Shown here: positions 29,369 through 38,300 of the stretch, piece after piece | How positions within the stretch are numbered: position 1 is the stretch's first letter | Layout: each line of letters starts with the position of its first letter | Made by a program: the position numbers and the translations under genes | Notes under the pieces: model-generated | What the model was told of the DNA's origin: nothing | Seen by the model: the letters and a program-made list of their open reading frames with translations, nothing else | The model's database searches: none | Assembly (NCBI RefSeq): GCF_000376225.1 | Contig: NZ_AQXL01000135.1 | Span: forward strand, 62,001-126,000 | Length of the DNA stretch: 64,000 nt | Origin: Effusibacillus pohliae DSM 22757 | GTDB lineage: Bacteria > Bacillota > Bacilli > Tumebacillales > Effusibacillaceae | Reading direction: 5' to 3'

Positions 29369-29382
29369 AAGGAGAGGATAAC

Positions 29383-30198
29383 ATGAGTGCAAAAAAGAAA
29401 CTGGCCGCAATGGCCGCAGGCCTGTCCATCGCCAGTCTGGCGACGCCGGCGTTGGCGAGTACATACGAGGTGAAGCCGGGTGACACGCTGTGGAAAATCT
29501 CCCGAACGCATCATGTGTCGCTCGCAGAGCTAACCGCAGCCAATCCAAGCGTGCATCCGCGGAATCTGCAGATCGGACAAGCCATTCGGGTGCCGGATGG
29601 AAAGGCGGACGCCGATGGCACATACGTAGTGACCGGCGATGACACGTTCTGGAAAATCTCCCGCAAGCTGCATCTTCCCCTGAAGGATCTGCTGGCGGCG
29701 AATCCGGGCGTCGATCCGTTGAATCTGTACCCCGGTGTTGTGCTGCGCCTGCCAAAAACGGGTGTAGCCAGCAAACCGGTTGTGTCCCCGGCTGCCACCA
29801 AGCATGCAACAGCGACTGCAGCCGCGACTGCGGGGCAACAGCCGCAAGTGAAAACAGCCTTGGGACAAACGTTGGCCTACAGCCGGGTGATTTCCGGCGT
29901 GGCAACCGCTTATACCGCATCTGCGCAGTGCAATGGATCATGGGGAGCGGTCGACTACTTCGGCAATCCGCTGCAGGTGGGTACCGTGGCGGTCGACCCG
30001 TCGGTGATTCCGCTCGGTTCCAAGCTGTACATCACCGGTTACTCGTTTTCCGGTCTGCCGTTCGGCGGCATGATCGCCTACGCAAGAGATGTGGGGGGCG
30101 CGATCAAAGGGAACCACATCGATATTTTCGTGCCGACATCGGATGAGGAAGCCAGCCAGTTTGGCATGCAAAATGTAAAGATTTATATATTGAAGTAG
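29383..30198 (+). CDS. Secreted LysM and 3D-domain wall protein
   Basis: Signal peptide (cleavage near ALAS), then two LysM modules (about residues 27-70 and 80-125) that bind peptidoglycan glycan strands. A Thr/Ala linker and a C-terminal 3D domain follow, with its three aspartates in VAVDPSVIPLG, YARDVGGAI and HIDIFV. The 3D domain is the lytic-transglycosylase-like fold of YocH, YuiC and Rpf-related proteins, so this is probably a muralytic enzyme. GGAGAGGATAAC precedes the ATG. It is under the c-di-AMP riboswitch just upstream. Confidence 0.92.
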   Translation: MSAKKKLAAMAAGLSIASLATPALASTYEVKPGDTLWKISRTHHVSLAELTAANPSVHPRNLQIGQAIRVPDGKADADGTYVVTGDDTFWKISRKLHLPLKDLLAANPGVDPLNLYPGVVLRLPKTGVASKPVVSPAATKHATATAAATAGQQPQVKTALGQTLAYSRVISGVATAYTASAQCNGSWGAVDYFGNPLQVGTVAVDPSVIPLGSKLYITGYSFSGLPFGGMIAYARDVGGAIKGNHIDIFVPTSDEEASQFGMQNVKIYILK

Positions 30199-30225
30199 AA
30201 AAAAGCGGATATTTCGCCTCCCTGA

Positions 30226-30257
30226 CGCCGTTCTCTTGGAAGAACGGCGATTTTTTT
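30226..30257 (+). terminator. Terminator after the LysM-3D gene
   Basis: CGCCGTTCT (30226-30234) pairs perfectly with AGAACGGCG (30241-30249), followed by seven T. Confidence 0.93.
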
Positions 30258-30321
30258 GGTCAGATGCAGGAGTTTTGCCGATCGGTATGGAATAATTTTC
30301 TAGGATACGGGAGGGGATTCG

Positions 30322-30498
30322 ATGAATGACTGGCGTTACGTTTTGTATGCGATCGTGCTGGCGATTGTCGCCTGTTTTACGAGAGAAATCGTCACGTTTG
30401 TGATGCTTGGGTTTATTTTGCTCGCATTGGGCAACATCGGAAACACGCTGCGGCAGATTCACCAGGAATTGAAAAGGCAAAACGATTTGCGCGGATGA
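30322..30498 (+). CDS. Small membrane protein, 58 residues
   Basis: ATG 30322 has GGGAGGGG upstream and encodes 58 residues with two hydrophobic stretches (about 6-19 and 23-38) and a basic, polar C-terminal tail (QIHQELKRQND). I do not recognise a family. It stands between two terminators and so seems to have its own transcript. Support is the strong ribosome site, the membrane pattern and the clean boundaries. Confidence 0.65.
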   Translation: MNDWRYVLYAIVLAIVACFTREIVTFVMLGFILLALGNIGNTLRQIHQELKRQNDLRG

Positions 30499-30553
30499 CG
30501 GGGTGATCCAGGTTTGGATTGTCGGAAAAGAACTCAATCAAACTTGAACAAAG

Positions 30554-30583
30554 AAACCCGGACGAAAGAATTCGGTTTTTTTT
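30554..30583 (+). terminator. Terminator after the small membrane protein
   Basis: AACC(C)GGA pairs with TTCGGTT around a purine-rich loop, followed by a run of eight T. Confidence 0.6.
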
Positions 30584-30624
30584 GCATTGGGTCTCCTGAA
30601 TGGCACAGGGTGGATTTTTTGTTT

Positions 30625-30688
30625 GATTTACATTTATTGTAAATCCCCTTTTGGCGATCTTGTGATATGCGGCGCACTGGATTACAAT
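30625..30688 (+). promoter_or_regulatory. ltaE promoter with an upstream palindrome
   Basis: TTGTGA (30660-30665), 17 bases, TACAAT (30683-30688). Just upstream GATTTACA (30625-30632) and TGTAAATC (30638-30645) are perfect inverted repeats with a 5-base AT spacer, a plausible operator of unknown owner. Confidence 0.6.
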
Positions 30689-30745
30689 AGTAAAATCAGA
30701 GTGAAACAGTCGGAAATTACATCGAGACAAACGGGAGAGAGAACG

Positions 30746-31783
30746 ATGCAGCGGATCGATTTGCGGAGCGATACGGTCACCCTGCCGACGGAGGCGATGC
30801 GGAAAGCGATGGCTGAGGCGGAACTGGGTGATGATGTATATGGGGAAGATCCGACCGTCAACCGATTGGAGGAACTGGCGGCGGAGAAACTGGGGAAGGA
30901 AGCGGCCCTGTTTGTGACGAGCGGCACGCAGGGCAACCAGGTGGCGATTTTGTCGCACGCGCGGGCGGGCGAGGAAATCATTCTCGAGGCCGATTCCCAC
31001 ATCTTTTTCTATGAAGCGGCTGCCGCGTCTGCGCTGGCCGGCGTGCAAACGCGAACGATCGCGGGCGTGCGCGGGGTGATGGATCCGCGGGAGGTGGAGC
31101 GGGCGATCCGCGGGGTGAACATCCATTTTCCCCGCACCGCCTTGATCTGCCTGGAAAATACGCACAACCGGGCGGGTGGAGCCATCCTGCCGCTCGAAAA
31201 TCTGCAGGCGATCTACGAACTGGCACAACGCAAACAGGTCCCGGTACATCTGGATGGAGCACGGGTGTTTAACGCGGCGGTCGCGCTTGCGGTGGATGTC
31301 CGGGAGATCACCCGGTTTGTCGATACGGTGCAAGTCTGTTTTTCCAAGGGGTTAGGGGCGCCGGTCGGCTCCGTCCTGGCCGGTCCGCGCGATTTCATTG
31401 AAGCGGCAAGGCAATGGCGGAAACGTTTGGGCGGCGGCATGCGGCAAGCGGGGGTGATTGCGGCGCCGGCGATCGTGGCGCTGACCGAGATGGTGGACCG
31501 ATTGGCGGAAGATCACGAGAACGCCAGGCGGCTGGCCCTGGCGCTCGCCGAAATGAAGGGATGGCAAGTCGACCCCGGTCTGGTCGAGACGAATATCGTG
31601 ATTGCAGATGTGGCAGGCACCGGCCGGTCTGCGACTGAATGGCTGGATTGGCTGGCTAAAGAAGGCGTGCTGGCGGTTGACTTCGGCGATACGCTGATCC
31701 GCTTTGTCACCCATAAGGATGTCAGTTCATCCGATCTTGAAGAGGCGATCCGGCGGATTCACCGGGTCGTGAAGCGTCTGTAG
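30746..31783 (+). CDS. ltaE: Low-specificity L-threonine aldolase
   Basis: Fold-I PLP enzyme cleaving L-threonine or L-allo-threonine to glycine and acetaldehyde. Family segments: [12 protein letters not shown] at the start, [32 protein letters not shown], and the PLP lysine in [12 protein letters not shown]. 345 residues from ATG 30746, with GGGAGAGAG upstream. It has its own promoter. Confidence 0.93.
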   Translation: MQRIDLRSDTVTLPTEAMRKAMAEAELGDDVYGEDPTVNRLEELAAEKLGKEAALFVTSGTQGNQVAILSHARAGEEIILEADSHIFFYEAAAASALAGVQTRTIAGVRGVMDPREVERAIRGVNIHFPRTALICLENTHNRAGGAILPLENLQAIYELAQRKQVPVHLDGARVFNAAVALAVDVREITRFVDTVQVCFSKGLGAPVGSVLAGPRDFIEAARQWRKRLGGGMRQAGVIAAPAIVALTEMVDRLAEDHENARRLALALAEMKGWQVDPGLVETNIVIADVAGTGRSATEWLDWLAKEGVLAVDFGDTLIRFVTHKDVSSSDLEEAIRRIHRVVKRL

Positions 31784-31888
31784 GGCGGCGGCCCGCTGCC
31801 CAAAAGGTGCAGCAAGTGGCGCGAAGTACTCGGAATCCGCTGCCAAGCTTTGCGTCACTTTGATGGGAATATTTGAGGGGTGGAGAAA

Positions 31889-33232
31889 ATGGATCTGTTC
31901 TCTTTCCAGGCGGAAGAATCGCAGCAAAAATTGGCTCCGCTCGCCGCCCGCATGCGTCCGCGGACATTGGACGAACTGGTCGGACAGGATGCGATTGTCG
32001 GGCCGGGCAAGCTGCTCAGGCGGGCGATCGAGGCGGATCAGCTGTCGTCGATCATTTTGTACGGTCCGCCGGGGACGGGGAAAACGACGATTGCCAAAAT
32101 CATTGCCGGCCATACGAAATCCTATTTTCACACGTTGAACGCGGTGACGGCAGGTGTGTCCGACATCCGGCAAGTGGTGGAAGAGGCGAAAAACCGGCTG
32201 GCGATGTACAACCAACGCACGGTGCTGTTCGTCGATGAGATCCACCGCTTCAACAAAGCCCAGCAGGACGCGCTGCTGCCGAATGTGGAAGACGGCTTGA
32301 TCATTCTGATCGGAGCGACGACGGAGAACCCGTTTTTTGAAGTGAACGCGGCGCTGTTGTCCCGATCGCAAGTGTTCCCGCTGTCTTTGCTGGCGGAGGA
32401 CGATTTGCGCCAGGTTGCCCGCCAGGCGCTGCAGGACCCGGAGCGGGGATTGGGTCATTTTTCGGTCAAAATGGATGAAGAAGCGCTCGATCATCTGGTG
32501 CGCTGTGCGGACGGGGATGCCAGACGGTTGTTGAACGCGCTGGAACTGGCGGTGCTGTCGACCCCTCCGGGCGACGACGGTACGATTCACGTAACGCTGG
32601 ACGTGGCGGCCGAATCGATTCAGCGGCGGGCGGTACGCTATGACAAATCGGGCGACCAGCATTACGATACGATTTCCGCGTTTATCAAGTCGATTCGCGG
32701 CTCTGACCCGGACGCGGCGCTGTTTTGGCTGGCACGGATGATCGACGCGGGGGAAGATCCCCGCTTTATCGCACGACGCCTGGTGATTTCGGCGTCGGAG
32801 GACATCGGAAACGCCGATCCGCAGGCGTTGCAGGTGGCGGTGGCCGCGTTCCAGGCGGTCGAGCTGATCGGCATGCCGGAGGGGCGGATCGTGTTGGCTC
32901 AGGCAGCTGCCTATTTGGCGTCCGCTCCGAAAAGCAACGCGGCGTATGTGGGGATCGGCGAGGCACTGGAGACAATCCGGCAAGGTGCGTCGGTGGAAGT
33001 TCCCTTGCATTTGCGGGATAAGCATTACAAAGGCGCGGTACAACTGGGCCACGGCCAGGGATACTTGTACCCGCACGATTACCCGGGCAATTACGTGAAA
33101 CAGCAGTACCTGCCGGATGCGTTGCGGGATGCGACATTTTACCGGCCGACCGCAAACGGCTATGAGAAAAAGATTCGCGAATACTTGCTGTCGATTGGCA
33201 AGCTGAGACGGGAGGATACGGATGGAAACTGA
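31889..33232 (+). CDS. rarA: Replication-associated recombination protein RarA
   Basis: AAA+ clamp-loader-like ATPase (MgsA/RarA, YrvN in B. subtilis) acting at stalled replication forks. Opens with the LAARMRPRTLDELVGQD motif, Walker A GPPGTGKTT, Walker B VLFVDEIHRFNKAQQD, sensor 1 GATTENP, and the C-terminal tetramerisation region with HYKGA and PHDYPG. 447 residues from ATG 31889 (GAGGGGTGGAG upstream). It overlaps the next gene by 11 bases. Confidence 0.95.
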   Translation: MDLFSFQAEESQQKLAPLAARMRPRTLDELVGQDAIVGPGKLLRRAIEADQLSSIILYGPPGTGKTTIAKIIAGHTKSYFHTLNAVTAGVSDIRQVVEEAKNRLAMYNQRTVLFVDEIHRFNKAQQDALLPNVEDGLIILIGATTENPFFEVNAALLSRSQVFPLSLLAEDDLRQVARQALQDPERGLGHFSVKMDEEALDHLVRCADGDARRLLNALELAVLSTPPGDDGTIHVTLDVAAESIQRRAVRYDKSGDQHYDTISAFIKSIRGSDPDAALFWLARMIDAGEDPRFIARRLVISASEDIGNADPQALQVAVAAFQAVELIGMPEGRIVLAQAAAYLASAPKSNAAYVGIGEALETIRQGASVEVPLHLRDKHYKGAVQLGHGQGYLYPHDYPGNYVKQQYLPDALRDATFYRPTANGYEKKIREYLLSIGKLRREDTDGN

Positions 33233-33920
33233 GTCGCATACTACTCCTGTGCAGACTGCGTATCTTCAGGCGCATCGGACGGCGCCAAAACAATTTTTTT
33301 CGCTGTTGGCGGTTCGTTGGCTGGTGTTTGTGTTCGGACTGATGATCATGAGCTACGGTATCGTCGCCGTGGTGAAAGCGAATTTGGGCGCCTCACCGTG
33401 GGATGTGCTGCATTTGGGGATCAGTTGGAACACGGGGCTGTCGTTCGGCAGGGTGCAGCAGCTGGTCGGTGTCGCGATTTTGGCAAGTGCTGGTCTGCTG
33501 CTGAAAAAATGGCCCTCCCTGGGTGCGGTCGCCAACATGCTGTTGGTGGGGGAGTTTTGCGATCTGATTCTGCGCTTTCACCTTGTGCCGGAGTACGAAT
33601 CGGTTTACGCCCGGATCGGCTTGTTCACCGCTGGCATCCTGATTTGGGGCTTTGGCACCGGCGTCTACATCCAATCCAACCTGGGGGCCGGGCCGCGCGA
33701 TTGGCTGATGCTGGCGCTGCATCAGAAAACCGGCTGGGCGATCCGTTGGGTCCGCACTTTTTTGGAAGTGTCTGCTGTAGGACTCGGTATCTGGCTGGGC
33801 GGTCCGTTTGCCTGGGGGACGGTTGCTTTTTCGCTGACGATCGGCCATGCGACCGAATACGGGTTGCGGCTGGCGAAAAAATGGCTGGGACGGTATACGG
33901 AGAGGGGAGATGTTGCATGA
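33222..33920 (+). CDS. YczE/YitT-like membrane protein
   Basis: 232-residue integral membrane protein with about five hydrophobic segments. The duplicated NLGASPWDVL and NLGAGPRDWLM motifs are typical of the YczE/YyaS group. Function of the family is not established; a YczE is linked to lipopeptide synthesis in some bacilli. The start overlaps rarA and the stop overlaps the cymR start codon (ATGA), so it is translationally knitted into rarA-cymR-iscS. That position is unusual compared with B. subtilis, where rarA and cymR are neighbours. Confidence 0.85.
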   Translation: METESHTTPVQTAYLQAHRTAPKQFFSLLAVRWLVFVFGLMIMSYGIVAVVKANLGASPWDVLHLGISWNTGLSFGRVQQLVGVAILASAGLLLKKWPSLGAVANMLLVGEFCDLILRFHLVPEYESVYARIGLFTAGILIWGFGTGVYIQSNLGAGPRDWLMLALHQKTGWAIRWVRTFLEVSAVGLGIWLGGPFAWGTVAFSLTIGHATEYGLRLAKKWLGRYTERGDVA

Positions 33921-34324
33921 AGCTGTCCACGAAAGGACGGTATGGCGTGACTTTGATGGTCGACCTCGCCCTGTATCAGGGGGAAGGACCGATTTCCCTG
34001 AAGACGATCGCTGAACGGGAAGATCTGTCGGAGCATTATCTGGAACAACTGATCGCGCCTTTGCGCAATGCCGGTCTGGTCCGTTCGATCCGCGGCGCGT
34101 ATGGCGGCTATGTGCTGGCCAAGTCGCCGAATGAAATCACGGTCGGGGACGTCATTCGCGTCCTGGAAGGACCGATTACGATCGTTGACAATCCGGACGA
34201 TGAGCTCAATTACTTGTGGGAAGAGGTGCGGAACGCGATCAATCAGGTGTTGGACTCGGTGACTTTGGCGGATGTTGCCGAGCGGAAAAAGACGGGCGGC
34301 GACAATTTTATGTATTACATTTAG
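33917..34324 (+). CDS. cymR: Rrf2-family regulator, CymR type
   Basis: 135-residue winged-helix repressor beginning MKLSTKGRYGVTLMVDLAL, with recognition region LSEHYLEQLIAPLRNAGLVRS. No cysteines at all, so it cannot hold the Fe-S cluster of IscR. That and the position before iscS identify it as CymR-like, the global repressor of cysteine metabolism that works with CysK. ATG overlaps the upstream stop; GAGGGGAG precedes it. Confidence 0.9.
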   Translation: MKLSTKGRYGVTLMVDLALYQGEGPISLKTIAEREDLSEHYLEQLIAPLRNAGLVRSIRGAYGGYVLAKSPNEITVGDVIRVLEGPITIVDNPDDELNYLWEEVRNAINQVLDSVTLADVAERKKTGGDNFMYYI

Positions 34325-34454
34325 GCTGCTTGCAGGGGCACGGGTAGCGAGTGACCGTGCAAGCAGTCGGAATCGTACGGGATCTTGATTGGCCAGGCGA
34401 AACCTTTTTGCTGCCAAAAGGGGTTTCTCCGGTTTGTGACAGGAGGTTCGTTCG

Positions 34455-35594
34455 GTGATCTATCTGGACAACGCGGCGACGACACCGCTGCACCCGTCGG
34501 TGCGGGAAGCGATGACCCCGTATCTGGAAGCGGAATACGGAAACCCGTCGAGCACGCATCAACCGGGGCGGGCTGCCAGAAGGGCGGTGGAGCGCGCGCG
34601 CGAGCAGGTGGCGAAAGCGATTGGCGCCGATCCTGCGGATATTGTGTTTACGAGCGGCGGCACCGAATCGGACAACGCGGCGATTGTGGGCGCGGCGCTG
34701 GCGAATCGGGACAAAGGACGGCATCTCGTGACCACCGCGATTGAGCACCATGCTGTGTTGCATACCTGCGAATTCCTTGAAAAAATGGGCTTTACCGTAA
34801 CGTATGTCCCCCCGGACCCGGATGGGATCGTTCCGGCGGAAGCGGTCGTTGCCGCGATCAGGCCCGATACCACACTCGTTTCTGTAATGTATGTGAACAA
34901 TGAAACGGGAGCGATCCAGCCGGTTGGCGAGATCGCGCAAGCATGTGCCGAGCGCGGGGTTCTGTTTCATACCGACGCGGTGCAGGCGATCGGGCTGCTG
35001 CCGGTCAACGTAAAAGAAACGGGCATCGACATGCTGTCGCTGTCCGCACACAAATTGCACGGACCAAAAGGGGTCGGCGCCCTGTATGTAAGGCGGACGG
35101 CGGCATGGCAGCCGGTTCTGCATGGTGGATCGCAGGAACGAAAAAAGCGGGCCGGCACCGAGAACGTTCCGGGGATCGTCGGACTTGGGGCTGCGATCCA
35201 ACGGGTGCTTGAGCATCGGCAAGAAAATTACCAGCACATCGAACAACTGCGCAATCGGATGCTGGCCATCCTGCAGGAAGAGGTCGATTTTTTGCGTGTG
35301 AACAGTCCCGCCCGGTCGGTTCCGTCGATTCTCTCGGTGTCGTTTCCGGGAGTCGCCGCCGACACGATGCTGATGAATCTCGATCTGGAAGGAATCGCGG
35401 CTGCCAGCGGCTCGGCCTGCACCTCCGGATCGCTGCAGCCGTCCCATGTGTTGACGGCGATGGAGTTGGGACCCCACTGCGTGAAATCGGCGATCCGCTT
35501 CAGTTTTTCAGAGCAAAACACAATCGCGGAGGTGGAAACGGCCGCCCGCAAAACGGCCGCGATCGCCCGTCGCCTGAAGCGAAACCTTGCATGA
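34455..35594 (+). CDS. iscS: Cysteine desulfurase IscS (YrvO type)
   Basis: PLP enzyme delivering sulfur for tRNA thiolation and Fe-S clusters. MIYLDNAATTP at the start, PLP lysine in LSAHKLHGPKG, catalytic cysteine in ASGSACTSGS with a long mobile loop. 379 residues from a GTG start with ACAGGAGG upstream. In B. subtilis this enzyme is dedicated to MnmA; here mnmA is 6.5 kb upstream. It differs clearly from the NAD-linked NifS at 18511. Confidence 0.94.
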   Translation: MIYLDNAATTPLHPSVREAMTPYLEAEYGNPSSTHQPGRAARRAVERAREQVAKAIGADPADIVFTSGGTESDNAAIVGAALANRDKGRHLVTTAIEHHAVLHTCEFLEKMGFTVTYVPPDPDGIVPAEAVVAAIRPDTTLVSVMYVNNETGAIQPVGEIAQACAERGVLFHTDAVQAIGLLPVNVKETGIDMLSLSAHKLHGPKGVGALYVRRTAAWQPVLHGGSQERKKRAGTENVPGIVGLGAAIQRVLEHRQENYQHIEQLRNRMLAILQEEVDFLRVNSPARSVPSILSVSFPGVAADTMLMNLDLEGIAAASGSACTSGSLQPSHVLTAMELGPHCVKSAIRFSFSEQNTIAEVETAARKTAAIARRLKRNLA

Positions 35595-35713
35595 AGAAGC
35601 CCGATGAAGGGCATTTTTTCATTGTAACGGCTGAATACGGGGAAACTCTGCCCGAAGTGCGTGTCTGCGCGGGCTGAACAGATCAGATCATCCGGCAGCA
35701 AGGAGGTGGCGGC

Positions 35714-36217
35714 ATGAGGCGAGCGCGGCCTTGGATCGGATTGCCTGTGATCGAACTGCGGAACGGGAGCCGCCTAGGACAGGTGGTCGATTTGCTGTTT
35801 CAGCAGGACAACCGGCTGGATGCTTTGCTGGTTGAGCGGGATGGGTTGTTTGCGGGGCAGGGGGTTGTACCGATCTCGGATGTCAAATCGATCGGCGAGG
35901 ATGCGGTGACGGTCGAATCTCCGGAGTGCATCCGGGAACTCGCTCCACAAGAGGGACAGCGGCGTTTGCTTTGCGGCAAGCAGGCGCTGGTCGGCAAAGA
36001 ACTGTATACGGAAAATGGAACGGTGCTGGGAACGGTGGCAGATGTTTACATCGCTTCGCAAACGGACAACATAGTAGGGTACGAAGTGTCGGACGGCTTG
36101 CTGGCGGATCTGACGGCCGGGCGCAAGTGGATGCCCTTTTCGGACACGCTGCAGATCGGGGATCAGATCATCGTCAAGGCAAACGCCAGACTTTCCGACC
36201 TGCAATCCGATACGTAG
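35714..36217 (+). CDS. yrrD: PRC-barrel protein YrrD
   Basis: 167 residues with two PRC-barrel units. The first is GLPVIELRNGSRLGQVVDL, the second LVGKELYTENGTVLGTVADVY. PRC barrels are small beta folds found in RimM and reaction-centre subunits and often bind RNA or partner proteins. B. subtilis has yrrD in the same neighbourhood; its role is unknown. GGAGGTGG precedes the ATG. Confidence 0.85.
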   Translation: MRRARPWIGLPVIELRNGSRLGQVVDLLFQQDNRLDALLVERDGLFAGQGVVPISDVKSIGEDAVTVESPECIRELAPQEGQRRLLCGKQALVGKELYTENGTVLGTVADVYIASQTDNIVGYEVSDGLLADLTAGRKWMPFSDTLQIGDQIIVKANARLSDLQSDT

Positions 36218-36233
36218 GAGTGGATGCAGCTTG

Positions 36234-36422
36234 ATGCGCTGTCCCAATTGCAATTGCCGCGACATCGGAAAAATCGGCACCAACCAGTACTATTGCTGGG
36301 AGTGTTTCGTCGAGTTCAGCATGATCGGCGAACAAGTCAAACTGTACCAGGTGGAAGAGGACGGATCTCTCAGTCTGTTCAACGATCTTTCCGGAAGCGG
36401 GACACGAGTGCAGCAGATTTGA
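36234..36422 (+). CDS. Small zinc-ribbon protein
   Basis: 62 residues. The N-terminal half is a compact zinc ribbon (CPNC..C then CWEC), followed by an acidic tail. The paired CxxC motifs indicate one bound Zn. A TTG at 36231 is an alternative start, since TAGGAG lies ten bases before it. Sandwiched between yrrD and DUF116 in a likely operon; role unknown, perhaps a nucleic-acid or protein adaptor. Confidence 0.75.
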   Translation: MRCPNCNCRDIGKIGTNQYYCWECFVEFSMIGEQVKLYQVEEDGSLSLFNDLSGSGTRVQQI

Positions 36423-36447
36423 CCCATTCGGTGAAGGAGGAACGAAA

Positions 36448-37290
36448 ATGTCCAAGATCGATTCGGCCAACAGGATGGAGCAGATCCCTCCGCGCAAACT
36501 GGGCGACACGTGGGAAGGCTGGTCGGGCGAAATTGAAGAAAACAATGGGGATCTCGCCACATCTCCTTGGTACTTCCTCTCTTTTTACGGACTCGCTGTG
36601 CTGATCCTGCACGGGGTCGCCTGGCTGCTTTGGTTCCTGGCGGAACCGCGGCTGGCGGAAATCGGCGTGTGGCTGAAAAAGACGGTTTTCGCCGGCGGCA
36701 TAGCTGTGCTCGGAACGATGGATCTTGGGCTGTTGCTGATCGTTGCCACTGTGATCACCGGCCAAAATTTTGTCCCCTACTACAAAGGAAAACATATCGC
36801 TTTGTCCCCGCTGCTGCCGGCGATTGTCAAGATCGGCACGGCAGTGGGGCTGTCCAAGGATCGCATCTCCAACTCTTTGCTGCAGGTCGGGAATCGGATC
36901 ACAGCGGCCAATATCGGGCGGGTTCAATCGAACGAACTGTTGATTCTGCTGCCCCGCTGCCTGACCAAAGTGATGCGGGATGCAGTCAATGAACTGGCCG
37001 GCCGTTATGGGGTGGTTGCGTATGTGTGCAGCGGCGGCCAGCAAGCCCGCCAACTGCTCGCCGAGAAAAAACCGAAAGGTGTGATCGCGGTCGCCTGTGA
37101 ACGCGACCTGATGGCCGGCGTGCAGGATGTGGGAGCGGCGATACCGGTGATCGCGATCGCCAACAAGCGCCCGGAAGGCCCCTGCCGCAATACGCATATT
37201 GATATGTTGGAAATGGAAAACGCGTTCCGCACGTTTCTCGGCGAACGGCCAATCGACCGGACGGGTGAACAACTGGAACTGGTAAAATGA
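36448..37290 (+). CDS. DUF116 membrane protein
   Basis: 280 residues with two membrane helices near residues 43-67 and 82-105, then a cytosolic DUF116 domain. Conserved family cysteines occur in LLPRCLT, VCSGG, ACERDLM and GPCRNT, a pattern that looks suited to metal or Fe-S binding. DUF116 has no established function. GAAGGAGG precedes the ATG. The gene follows the zinc ribbon by 25 bases. Confidence 0.85.
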   Translation: MSKIDSANRMEQIPPRKLGDTWEGWSGEIEENNGDLATSPWYFLSFYGLAVLILHGVAWLLWFLAEPRLAEIGVWLKKTVFAGGIAVLGTMDLGLLLIVATVITGQNFVPYYKGKHIALSPLLPAIVKIGTAVGLSKDRISNSLLQVGNRITAANIGRVQSNELLILLPRCLTKVMRDAVNELAGRYGVVAYVCSGGQQARQLLAEKKPKGVIAVACERDLMAGVQDVGAAIPVIAIANKRPEGPCRNTHIDMLEMENAFRTFLGERPIDRTGEQLELVK

Positions 37291-37378
37291 GGTAATATGC
37301 GCAGTTGATGCTTGACAAGCCTCCTCCCCTGTCGCTTAATGGTAATGTGAGTTCAGGCTGCAGCGGGAGGTTATCGCT

Positions 37379-38251
37379 TTGTCGAAAATCCGTCTTTTTC
37401 TTGCAATGATCAAGTTTGAACATACGATCTTCGCTCTGCCGTACGCTTATATCGGCATGATCATGGCCAGCTTTTACAAGGACGGGACCTGGCCTGGCTG
37501 GCGAACGTTTTTTTGGGTGACGTTGGCGATGGTCGGGGCGAGAAGCGCGGCGATGGCGCTGAACCGGTTGATCGATCGACAAATCGACGCGAAAAATCCG
37601 CGAACCGCTGACCGCGAACTGCCAAAAGGCGCGATCACGAGTTTTGAGACGTTGCTGTTTATCATTGCCTCCCTCGTGCTGCTCGGCATATCGGCATGGA
37701 TGCTGAACCCGCTGTGCTTCTACCTGATGCCGCTGGCGGTATTTTTCCTCGTAGTCTATTCCTATACCAAGCGGTTCACTTGGGCGTGCCATCTCGTGCT
37801 TGGCATCACGGACGGACTGGCGCCGCTTGGTGCCTGGATCGCTGTCACCGGCAAATTCGATCTGCCGGGCCTGCTGTTGGCAGGTGCAGTAGCTGCGTGG
37901 ATCGCAGCGTTTGACATCATTTACGCCTGCCAGGACGTGGAGTTTGACCGGCGCGAAGGTCTGTACTCGATCCCGGCGCGCTTTGGCATCGCCGAGGGAT
38001 TGTGGATTTCCCGGGCGCTGGATGTGTTGACGATCGTCCTGTTTTTGCTGATTCCTCTGTACGTGTCGCTCGGCCCGATTTATTATGTGGGTGTGGTGGT
38101 GGTGGCCGCACTGCTGGTCTATGAACATCTGATTATCTCGCCAAACGATATGTCACGGATCGACATTGCCTTTTTCAAGGTAAACAGTATCATTGCGACG
38201 GTGGCATTCCTGTTTACGTTTACCGACATCGGGTTGCGATTGTGGCGGTAG
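37379..38251 (+). CDS. UbiA-family prenyltransferase
   Basis: Polytopic membrane prenyltransferase, 290 residues. The first Asp-rich motif is in NRLIDRQIDAKNPRTADRELP and the second in ACQDVEFDRREGLYSIPARFG. The sequence resembles the UbiA/MqnP type that attaches a polyprenyl chain to an aromatic acid in ubiquinone or futalosine-route menaquinone synthesis. Start is TTG 37379 with GGGAGG upstream. No other quinone gene is in the window, so the substrate is inferred. Confidence 0.88.
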   Translation: MSKIRLFLAMIKFEHTIFALPYAYIGMIMASFYKDGTWPGWRTFFWVTLAMVGARSAAMALNRLIDRQIDAKNPRTADRELPKGAITSFETLLFIIASLVLLGISAWMLNPLCFYLMPLAVFFLVVYSYTKRFTWACHLVLGITDGLAPLGAWIAVTGKFDLPGLLLAGAVAAWIAAFDIIYACQDVEFDRREGLYSIPARFGIAEGLWISRALDVLTIVLFLLIPLYVSLGPIYYVGVVVVAALLVYEHLIISPNDMSRIDIAFFKVNSIIATVAFLFTFTDIGLRLWR

Positions 38252-38300
38252 CCGGTCAGAAAACGGACAGGGACCACCCGAGCGGGAAGGACCAATCGGT

